A DNA stretch of 64,000 nt from assembly GCA_963576725.1 (NCBI GenBank), contig OY755242.1, positions 57,394,480-57,458,479 of the forward strand, written 5' to 3'. Origin of the DNA: Azorinus chamasolen. Its lineage: Eukaryota > Mollusca > Bivalvia > Cardiida > Solecurtidae. Below, piece after piece: positions 28,301 through 40,300 of this stretch. The position numbers and the translations under genes are program-made. Position 1 is the first letter of the stretch, and each line of letters starts with the position of its first letter. Under the pieces are notes generated by a model, which searched no databases, was not told the origin of the DNA, and saw nothing but the letters and a program-made list of their open reading frames with translations.

Positions 28301-31300
28301 TGAGTTCTAATCTACGGTCAAATGGATACCCCTCGGTATTCTTAACAGTCTCATACATAATTAGTCGCATATCTTCAAGACTTAAAGTGTCTGATTTCGT
28401 ATCTGAAAGTAACTGGTTGATGAACATGTCTTGCGTTAAGTTATTTGCAAGGTCAAGTAGAGACGATACAACGTTGTAATCATCATTATCCTTAGGCAAC
28501 TGCCCATTCGGGATCTGGCTATCTGCGACACTTTCACCGGAAATGCCAGGTAACTGGCTATCAGTTCGGTCCATAACGTTGGTGTCTTCGTCCCTATCCA
28601 CACTTACGAATAAGGACTTTCTTCTTGTCTGTGAATTAGCCATTATCAAGCGGTCAGTACACTCCAGTGGTCAACTTTCAAGCACTAAAACCAGCTAATC
28701 GCCTCACCACGAAATACGCGTACATACGCCCATACAGTGTCACCTATCGCCAATTGAAATCACTAGAGCGTGACGAAATTTTATCGTGGTGAGCGGTTTT
28801 CACACCGTCCTTTTCACCCCACCCACCACAGATAGCTTTACATAAAATAAAGTGTCACAAAATCACAAATCGATAATTCAAGTACAAAAAAAGTACTATC
28901 GGAGGATGTCCAAACATTCACCAACACATTCCTACAGAAAGTATCACATTACGTTGCGTTTAAATGAATTTACATCGAAATCCAAGAGGACGACAAAGCA
29001 TAACAACTGTGTCCATCACGTGATATCATTTCGTATAGGGATAATGTTTCAATAAATTGTTAAACAGAGCAAACAATGCAGACCCTGATGGAACCCTGGG
29101 ACCTGGGTCTACACTGTTTGATAAGTTGACTCTGTTCTCCCAGTATTTGTTTATATGCTCATTGCTGTGTAGACTATTTATCTGCCAAGAAACATGTAAT
29201 AGACCTGACAGAAAATTTGAGAAGAATAAAATTATAATTATACAGTGTATTTTAATATACATACAATATATTTTGATATAATATAATACGTATGATATGA
29301 TATGACATGATATATGATTTCTTCAGGTGTAAATACTAAGAAATATGACATTGAAGTGTTTTAATATCATTTGAATATCGGTATATTGGTACACCACTGA
29401 CTATTACAGTATTCTATATGAATGTCAATTTCACATTCCATGTAAGCCTCCATAGCTCAGTGGTTAGAGCACTGGTCTTGTAAACCAGGGGTCGTGAGTT
29501 CGATCCTCACTGGAGGCTTCTAGGATAATTTAACATTTTTGTAACATAAAAATTGTGCTAAAAAGGAGAAGCTGTATTGTCATCTCCAGACCCATTGGAT
29601 ACTTCTCATAATAATTTTCTGAAAATGTTTTTCTTTTCTATTACAGATTTGCCAATCCTTTTCAATGCTGAATTTTCAGAGAGGAACAGCCCAACAGTGC
29701 TTAACTATAGAATCCACTCAGTATGAAACTTGCTAGAGGATTTTGAATGACAAACAGTGCAGATCCTGATCAGAAGGGTTCTCTAGGAGCTCTCTGAACT
29801 GGGTCTACACTTTTTACAAATGACATCTGATTAAATAGTTGTCCGCTACAAGTCTCAAAATATTTGTTATTCCATTTCTCTGCAATCCTTGACAGTAAGA
29901 AATAATGACATGATGAATATTAACCCTTTCCTCCATAAATATGCCTTTCTATGCCTTTTCACACAGAGTAGACCCAGATCCTGTAGGAGCCATCTGATCA
30001 AGGTCTGCTCTGTTTGCTTTTGAAGTTACATGTATATCAATCCGATTCTACAATTCTGCAATGACCAAATCTTCCTGTGTCCATGTGCCATTATAAAAAA
30101 TATTCTAATTAATATTCATGATGTCATTATATCTTACATGAATATTCATGGAGCACATTTAAGGGTTAAGACGGTGATTTTTTATAATTTTTTATTATTG
30201 TTTTTATGAACACAAGGAAGTTTGTCCATGGCAGAATCATATCTATATTATTTCATAAGCAAACAGAGCAGACCCTGATCAAACAACTCCTACAGGAGCC
30301 CCTAGGCTCATGCATAAACTGTAGAATCAGATCTATGTTATATCATAAGCAAACTAAGCAGACCCTGATCAGACGGCTCCTAGAGGAGCTAAAGATGATC
30401 TGGGTTAACTCTTGTTTGTAAATGCATGAAATGGTGACTGCATGGAGTAAAGGGTTAAGGCAGATGTCAGATATGTAAAATAAAACATTTAAGACAGTAT
30501 AGATCCTTTTTTTCTCCATCAACCCGCATGTTGTGACAACTCTTTAGACTGTTTCATGACAATTTGAGTATTTCTAAATGATCCATTATCTATTTGTGTG
30601 GGTTAACAACACAGATTAAGCCTGGTTATCTTTGGTTATCTCATATCTCTGATGGAATGAGGCTGTGGGACATACTTATGGATAAGGTCTTTAAAATATC
30701 TAACAATATAAAGCTGCAGGTAAAAAATTAATATCTTGCCTCCAGTGAGGTTTGAACTCACGACCCCTGGTTTACGAGACCAGTGCTCTACCACTGAGCT
30801 ATAGAGGCTTGTATGACAAACTAGTTCATAACAAGCCTATGATAGCATTGCAGTAAATGGCAAACCTATTACTATAGATATCTGATTAACCTTTTACCTG
30901 CTAACCTGCTGCATATTCATGTTAGAAATATATGAATATTTATTAGCTCATCATGGATATTTATTATGTTAGAAATATATGAATATTTATTAGCTCATCA
31001 TGGATATTTATTAGCTCTTATAATGGCAAAATGTACACACATTTTAGTATTGTAAGAAACTGTAGAATCAGATCTATATAATTTTATAAGCACACAGAGC
31101 AGATCAGGATCAGACTCCTACAGGAGCCATCTGATCAGGGTCTACTCAGTTTGCAAATGCAAGAAAGTCATTTATATGAAGGAAAGGGTTACCCCCTTTG
31201 AATGCATGACATGCATACAGTGCCATTTGCAAACAGTGCAGACCAAGATCAGATAAGTTAACCCTTTCCTCCATATGCTACTTTTAGACCCAGCCTCTTT

Positions 31301-34300
31301 GAATGAATCTACCCAAAAGGAGCATTTACTAGAGAAAAGATTTTTTTTTAGAATTTTGTAGTTTGAAACCATTGTGATAAATAGAGCATATGCTCCTATA
31401 GGAGCAAATGCTCTATTTATCACAATGGTTTCAAGAAGTGGTTATTACAGAAGGCGTATTTATGGAGGAAAGGGTTAAGGCATTTCTTACTGAGTGGACA
31501 CTGATAGGCTGTTCCACTATGACAATTCAGTGAGGGAGGGGTTAATGACAGCTGGCCTTATAAAGCCTTCATGTACTGTCCTTGTACTACCAGTAACCTT
31601 TTGAATTTTCAAAGTGGAATGGTCCATTATTGTTTTAACAGTAGGGTCCATTACTAATAACAGAGACTGCAGACCCTGACCAGAGGGCTCCTCAAGGAGA
31701 TACATGTATAGTCTTACATATATATGGTACAGACAATTAACTCTGCACAATAGTATAAAGTTCGTGATAATCTTTGCAAACGGTTTGTATCCGGATGAGA
31801 TTCTGAATCCGCCTGGGTCTCACCAGGATCCAAACTCTTTGATGATCGCTGTATTTGATCGGGCTGTATTTTTACTTTTTGAAGAAAATGTCATAAAAAA
31901 ATGAAAAAAAAAATACTTTACAAATTTTATTGACAAACATTTCTTAGCATGCAGAGTTAAACCAATACAAGCAAAGACAGCTGGTGAGGCCATAGATTTT
32001 CCAGTGAAAATAACACCTGAGTTTTTAACCCTTTCCTTGTTCTATGGTTATTCCAAATTTCAATACCTATTGAATATTCATGGACAAAATAATTATAATG
32101 GAAGGTGGAACATTGTAGCCACGGAGTATAGAAATGAATCTATCTAATTCCATTAGCAAACAGAGCAGACTCTGATCAGACGGCTCCTATAGGAACTGTC
32201 TGATTTGGGTCTTCTCTGTTTGCAAACACGTGAAAACATGTTTAAATGAGGGAAAGGGTTAAATTAAGTCTTATAGATTTGTCTTCTTTCATTGTCAAAT
32301 AAACTCTGATGTCCCAAATCCCTTTCCCAGTACTATATTCATGTAAGAAATAATGACATATGAATATTCATAAGCTGAATTTTTATAATGTAAACTTTTC
32401 TAGCAAATTGTTTGCTTTGACAAAAGCTGTAGAATCATATCTATATCATGTCAAAAGCAAACAGAGCAGACACTGGTCAGACGACTGCTATAGGAGCCAT
32501 CTGATCTGGGTCTACTCTGTTTGCAAATGTGTTAAAAGGCATATATATGAGGGAAACCATGATTACCTATGCAATCAGTTTGGATCCAGATGAGACGCTG
32601 AATAATGTAGCCTCTCATCAAGATCCAAACTGTTTGACACTTTGACCATAATATTGCAAAGAAATAAGAGGCCTTTTAATTGAAGAATAGAAGCAGACAA
32701 CAATTATTTCAGACAAAAAATTATTTGGTATGCAAAGAGTTAATTATAGATTTTTCTTTTACATTAAGTTACTTCACCTTGGATCTGTCATTTTTTACCT
32801 TTATCCAAGAGAAATCTCAACTGGGATTCCATATGTAAGCTAATTTCATTGTATATAAAAGCCTCCATAGCTCAGTGGTTAGAGCACTGGTCTTGTAAAC
32901 CAGGGGTCGTGAGTTCGATCCTCACTGGGGGCTGAGGTTGTTATTTTAAAACATCTATTTGTGTTTTTTTAAGTTTTGTCTTGTTCTTGTGATAAGTTAC
33001 ATCACTGTTGATCTGAATTTAAGCTGTACAATACTATACAATTTTGTCAATGATTCACCAAAATGTTAATGAAAGTTATATTTCTTTGAATGCTGAATAT
33101 TCAAAGTGGAAATTCATTGGTCGATCAGTGGATACAGAGTCATTTCAGTATGAATGGCTATATTGGAAATTTGCTATAACAAACAGAGCAGACACGGCTC
33201 ACTGGTTCTTCACTGTTTGCAAATGACATTTCAATTGTTATCTGCATTCAGTGATAAACAGAGTTGAATGGAATTTACTGATAAACATTTTCATTGAAAC
33301 TGTGAGCCTCCATAGCTCAGTGGTTAGAGCACTGGTCTTGTAAACCAGGGGTCGTGAGTTCGATCCTCACTGGGGGCTGAGGTTGTTATCTTAACACATT
33401 CATTTTTTAAAGTTTTTTCTTGTTCTAAAAAATCATCATATTAAGTTCACTGTTGATCTGAATTTAAACTGTTCATACAAAATTGTCAATCATCTCACAA
33501 AATTCAAGTTTTTATGTTTCTTTAAATGCTGAATATTTGAATTTCAAAATGGAAATTCAGTGGATAGAGTCATTTCAGTATGAAAGGCTATAAAGTAGAA
33601 CCGGTCTTAAGCGACCTTTCATTTATTGGACAATGGAGCCTTAAAAAGCAGGTGGTTGCTTCATGTAGGGCAAAAGTGATAAGCATTTTCATTGAAACTG
33701 TGAGCCTCCATAGCTCACTTTTGTCCTGCATTAAGCTACCACCTGTTCTAGAAATGCAGATTTTGACCTCTTTTTTAATGGTCGCTAGTTTAATTTAGTT
33801 TAATCATATTTTATTGCTTGTTATAAAACATATAACATAGTCATACATACATTCATATATATATAATCTAAAACTCAAGCAAACGGGTTGGGCCACAAGT
33901 TATTGCAACATTAGATTCGGCCCTCCCCCTACAGTTTCTACTGTAATAAGCTAGAGTAATTTGAATGACAAACAGAGCAGACACGGCTCACTGGTTCTAC
34001 ACTGTTTGCAAATGACAGTTCAATTGTTATCTGCATTCAGTGATAAACAGAGTTGAATGGAATTTATAGATAAGCATTTTCAATGAAACTGAGCCTCCAT
34101 AGCTCAGTGGTTAGAGCACTGGTCTTGTAAACCAGGGGTCGTGAGTTCGATCTTCACTGGGGGCTGAGGTGGTTTTTTTAAGTTTTGTCTTAACAAGAGT
34201 GCCTAAATGTCACAAAATACGCCCGTCAAATGTCTTTAATTGAAAGTCCATTACTCCATATCAGGTGGCAATAGTTCACGGAAATTAATGATTTTTTTAG

Positions 34301-37300
34301 GTTTAATCTATATAAGTCCCTAAACGAATAAAATGTTACGGAAAAACGATCAATTTTAAGGAAAAGTGACCTTGACCTTGCTTTGGCAAAGCCCATATTC
34401 AATAGGGTTCCTGCCCTCATCGATATCAATGCACATGTAAAGTTTCGTGAAGATTGGATATACAAAACTAAAGTTATCGTATGGAAACGGAAAAATCTAC
34501 TGAAATACAATCTATTTTTAGGAAAAGTGAGCTTGACCTTGGTCAAGCAAAGACCATATTCAATAGGGTTCCTGCCCTCATTGATATCAATGCAAATTTG
34601 AAGTTTCATGAAGATCCGACATACAAAACTTAAGTTATCGTCTGGAAATGGGAAAATTCTACAGAAAAACAATCTATTTTTAGAAAAAAAATGACGTTGA
34701 CCTTGGTTGGGAAAAGCCCATATTCAATAGGGTTCCTGTCCTCACTGATATCAATGCACATGTGGAGTTTAATGAAGATCGAGCATACAGAACTAAAGTT
34801 ATCGTCCGAAAACAGAAAAATACTACTGAAAAACAATCTATTTTAGAAAAAGTGACCTTGACCTTGGTCTGGTAAAGCCCATAATCAATAGGGTTTCTGC
34901 CCTCATTGATATCAATGTACATGTAAAGTTTCATGAAGATCGGACATACAGAACTAAAGTTATCGTCCGGAAATGAATCGAGACGCCCGCCCGCCCACCG
35001 AAGGGTTTCACATCATACGTCTGAAGACGGCCGTATAAAAAGTCATTGAGATAAGGTACATCATTGTTGATCTGAATTCAAACTGTTCATACGAAATTGT
35101 CAATCATTTTACAAAATTCAAGTTTTTATATTTCTTTATATGCTGAATATTTGAATTTCAAAATGGAAATTTCGGTATGAAAGGCTATACAGTAGAACTG
35201 GTCTTAAGCGACCTTTCATTTATTGGACACAGGAGCCTTACAAAGCAGTTGGTTGCTTAATGTAAGGCAAAACTGATAATCATTTTCATTGAAACTGTGA
35301 GCCTCCATAGCTCAGTGGTTAGAGCACTGGTCTTGTAAACCAGGGGTCGTGAGTTCGATCCTCACTGGGGGCTGAGGCAAATCATTTTTTACAGTTTAGT
35401 GTGCCTTTAACACTTTACTGCATAAATATGCCTTTTAATGCATATGCAAACATGGTAGACCCAGATCAGATGACACCTATAGGAGCAATCTGACCAGGGT
35501 CTGCTGATTTTTTATGAAATAATATAAATATAATTCTACAGTTTCTACCATGGCCAAATATTCCTGTGTTCATATGCTACCGGTATTATAAAATTTAATC
35601 TGATTAATAATCATGGTGTAATTATTTCTTACATGAATATTCATGGAGTAAAGTCATACACATAAGCCTCTATAGCTCAGTGGTAGAGCACTGGTCTTGT
35701 AAACCAGGGTTTGTGAGTTCAAACCTCACTGGAGGCACACACAATTTTTTTTTAACCAGAGTGAGAAGCTAAACCTTTTTTTTTTAATTGTACAAGTCCA
35801 GGTATACACTGCTTGTAACACCAGACATTACTTTTATCAATGGATGGACAGAAAATGTGATTACTATAGGGCTCCTGCATTTTCAATGCAGGGCCCTAGT
35901 AAGCCTTTCTACACCTTTGAAAACAGAGCAGACCCAGATCAGATGGCTCCTATAGGAGCTGTCTGATCAGGGTCTGCACTGTTTGCTTATGAAATAATAT
36001 AAATGTAATTCTACAGTTTCTGCCATGGCCAAATATTCCTGTGTTCATTTGCTATTATAAAAATTAATCTAATCAATATTAATGATGTCATTATTTCTTA
36101 CATGAATATTCATGGAGTAAAGTCATATACATAAGCCTCTATAGCTCAGTGGTAGAGCACTGGTCTCGTAAACCAGGGGTTGTGAGTTCAAACCTCACTG
36201 GAGGCACACATAAAAATTTTTAGCAAGTGAGAAACTGAACTTTTAATTTTCTTTGTTAAAGTCCAGATCTACACTGCTTGTAACACCAGACATTTCTTTT
36301 TATTGATGACATTGTTCTTTTAAACAGCAAAATGGTGTTTTGTGGACATATAAAGGAGCTATTCTCCAAACCTTTTTAATTTACACATCTTATCTGGGCC
36401 TCTAATATCATCTTAACTCTTTCCCAGTTCTATGTGTATTCCAAATTTCAATACCTACTGAATATTCATGCACAAAATAGTTATAATGAAATATGGAAGG
36501 GGGGGGGGGGAAACAGTGTAGCCATTTTAAAAACTATAGAAACAGAGCTATTAAATTTCATTAGCAAACAGAAAAGACCCTGATCAGACCACTCCTATAG
36601 GAGTCATCTGATCTTGGTTTACTCTGTTTGCAAATGCATGAAAAAGCGTGTATATAAAAAAAAACATGAAAGAAAGGCTTTAGAGTCATCTCCTTTTTGT
36701 TATGGGAGCCTGTGTATATAAAAAAAACATATGAAAGAAAGGCTTTAGAGTCAGCTGGTTTTTGTTATGGGAGATGATCTCTGTATTGGAGCTTATCATT
36801 GGTGTGTAAAACTACATGTATACCTAATGAGGCAAACCACCTTGTTACGTTCTGTTTGTTCCAGATGTACTATTTTACATTTAACCTTTTTTTCTCCATT
36901 TAACCATTATTTACTCCATGAATATTCATGAAAGAAACAATGACATAATGAATATTAATTAGATAAATTTTAAATGGCATTTGGACATGACATAAACAGT
37001 GTAATCAGATCTACACTAGTAAACATAGTAGACCTTGATCATACGCTCCTACAGGAGCCATCCAATCTAGTTTGCAAAGGTATTAAATTAAAAAAGAATA
37101 TCTACAGAGTACACAAAAAATTACACACGCTTTCAATACTGAATTTTCAAAAGGACTATTCTAAAATTTAAAGAGGCCTAGCTTACCTTGAATATACAGG
37201 GATTTAAAGAACAGTGTAACATGACAAACAGGACAACTCTCATCTCGGTCTAAACATTGTTTTCAAAGGACAAGAGTAACTATTTTTCTGAACTGAAAAG

Positions 37301-40300
37301 GTTACTATTTGCACAGGGTTTCATTCAGGATTTCATAGAGACTAAAGTTTTCTAAGAAAATACATGTACCTTATTAGGGTCCTACAAAAATATGTCAGTT
37401 GGGGACTCTTTGAAAACTATTGTTTTTTCTTTGACTCTCTGACAAGCACTGATGTTGCTGTCTGAATACGAATGCCACAGGTTTATACTTACATGGATCT
37501 GTAGGCCCCGGCATGTGTTTTCGAGTGTTTGAGGATGAAGGTGAGATCTTCCAGAGCCTCTTTCTTCCTATCTTGTAGCACAAACAACAGGTGACGGTGC
37601 CAGTAGGCATCCAGCAACAACGGCTCCATCTCTATGGCTCTGAGATATGAAAATTCTGGGTCAATAACATGTATACCACAAACCTTCTCTACAATAGTCA
37701 CTCATAAATACAGTAAAATCTTCATTATTTGAACACTAAAATACATATCATTATCGATCTTTAACCCTTTCCTCCATAAATACGCCTTTCTACGCCTCTG
37801 TAAAAGTCACTGTATGAAACCATTGTGATAAATAGAGCATTTGCTCCTATAGGAGCAAATGCTCTATTTATCACAATGGTTTCAAACTACAAAATTCTAA
37901 AAATTTCCTTTTCTCTATTTAATGCTCCTTTTCAGTAGATTTATTCAAAGTGGTTGGATCTAAAAATAGCCTATGGAGGAAAGGGTTAAGCAGCTACTTG
38001 CCTAAAAGGGTGTAAATCTTCTATACAAAAAAATCCAATAATCAAGATTTCACTGTACAATGCTGGTTCAAAAGGCATTTGGCAGATTAACCCTTTATTT
38101 GTTTGATATACATTGTATTCATGTGAGAAATAATGACATCATCATGAATATTAATCAGATTGTTTATTTTATAATTTAACATTTTCAAGGGAATTTTTGC
38201 TTTTACAAAACTAGAATCAGATCTATATCATGTCATAAGCAAACAGTGCAGACAATGACGAGAGGGCTCCTACAGGAGCCCTCTGATCTGGGTCTACTCA
38301 GTTTGCAAAAGCAAGAAAAAGCATTTTATATGAGGCAAGGGTAACCCTTGAAAGTCATACAGTATACTGTATCTGGGTTTCCTGCATTACTTTCATTCTG
38401 CAATCTATCTCTTTACTTGACAAAGAAGCACATCTGTGTATTTTGCAAATAGAATAGACCAAGATCTGACAGCTCAGGTTTAGAGCTGTCTAATCATGGT
38501 TTTCAACAATACTCTTCTAAATTCTAAAAGTCTATCATACTGAATGGACTCTGTTTTTAATACTGATGGGCTATTCCAATTTTATTATTCAGCATTCAAG
38601 GTTAAAGCCAAAACAGGAGTTTATTTGAGTGGCTAGCACTTAAAACATTTTCTGTATATTTATTGCAATAACCCTGTTTCAAAATTGTTTGACAGTATCC
38701 AACTTTCTTCAGGAGGAGTGTTGTATTCATTATGTGATATACAAAATATTAAAGTTAACATTTAACTCCATGAATATTAATGTAATAAATAATGATATCA
38801 GGAATATTAATTAGCTATTTTTTTATAATGACATATGGACACAGGGATTTATGCCCATGGCAGAGACTGTAGAATCAGATCTGTATTATTTCATAAGCAA
38901 ACAGAGCAGACCCAGATCAGATGGCTCCTACAGGAACCATCTGGTCTGGGTCTTCTCTATTTGCTAAGGTGTAGGTTTAATGTGGGAATACATCACAAAC
39001 CCTGATTAGAGATTGCATCAAATGAAGACAGAAATACAATGCAACAGATTTTGCATGTACCTGTGTCATTGGAGGGTAATAACGTGCAAAAGACTTTGTC
39101 TGTACGAATGCTTTGTAACAAAACTTACTTTGAGAGATCTTCTTCAGCTGCTTTAAGGTAACCAATCTGTATGAAAGGAAAAATAATAGATCAGTGATGT
39201 AGATCAGGAGTAAGGCAGGAGCACAGAAAAGATATGTAAATTAAAAAAAATCTGTTTACAGAATATCTGCTTTATTTGTCCATCAAACTCTATGTTGTCT
39301 AGCAGTGACGATTCTAAAGAGTTATCACAATGAGGATTTGGTAGAGAGTTATAGTTTTAGTATTTTAATTATGCCCTTAACCCATTCCCTCATAGACTAT
39401 TTTTAGATCCAACCTTTTTGAATAAATCTATCAAAAAGGAGCATTTACTAGAGAAAAGGAAAATTTTAGTATTGTGTAGTTTTTAAACAATTGTGATAAA
39501 TAGAGCATTGGATTCAAAAAGTTTCAAAATGGTTTCAAAAAGTGACTTTTACAGAGGCATCCAAAGGCGTCAATATGCGGGAATGGGTTGAGCATAAACT
39601 CTTATTCCCAGCCAATTGCACATTGTTGGTACTCATCAGAATCACACCAAACTCTAAGGAGTACCAGCATGGTAGGACTTGCATGAAAATATATTTCCTT
39701 GATTTCCTGAATACAGAAAAATCCCTGTATGCGACCATTAGAAAGATGTCTAACTCTGGGTCTCAAATCAGGTTGTAGCTTAATGCAGGACAACAGGAGC
39801 TTTCTGTATAACTTTCATCCTGCACTGAGCAATGACTAATTTAGCCCTTTCCCATACATATGCTTTTTCATGCCTCTGCATACAGAGAATATCCAGGAGC
39901 TGTGTGATCAGGTTTAGCTCTGTCATAATAGATCTGACTCTACATTTTCTATCGATACCAAATATGCATGTGTGCATAATGCTATGATAAAATTTAGCTA
40001 TTATTATTGGTTAAATAACTATGATAATAAATAACTATATTGGTTAAATGAACACAGGAGTATATGGCCATGGTAGAAACTGTAGAATCAGATCTATATA
40101 ATCAGACCCTCATCAGATGGCAAATATAAGCCACCTGATCTAGGTCTATTCTGTTTGCAAAGGTGTTAAAAGATGTATCAACATTGCTGAAAACATCATT
40201 AAACTTTTAAAAACCTTGTCCTGATGTTTTGTTTTGAAGTTTGGAAAATACCTTTCTGTATAGAGCACCTCTTCTACTGTAGTCAAACGCCTTGGTGGGC

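Larger units (their letters stand above)
22460..29036 (-). mobile_element. Non-LTR retrotransposon (LINE), nearly full length, 6.6 kb
   Basis: Minus-strand LINE with a ~390 bp 5' leader (28650-29036), ORF1 (26758-28649), ORF2 (23340-26697) and a ~880 bp 3' region (22460-23339). The 3' end contains AATAAA followed by a short AT tail. It is bounded on both sides by ~650 bp direct repeats (21814-22459 and 29037-29688) that begin and end exactly at its boundaries. The gene order and an AP-endonuclease plus RT without RNase H suggest the Jockey/CR1/L2 group; the clade is uncertain. Each ORF has one frameshift, so this copy is probably dead but fairly young. The 3' region at about 23085-23145 carries half of an A-type MITE hairpin. 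Confidence 0.9.

Noticed and set aside
20294..36205. tRNA copies as a tRNA-derived SINE family
   Set aside because: Copies are clustered, keep all cloverleaf pairs, share flanks only as tandem duplicates and lack a common non-tRNA 3' body with a tail. The idea could return if dispersed copies are found.
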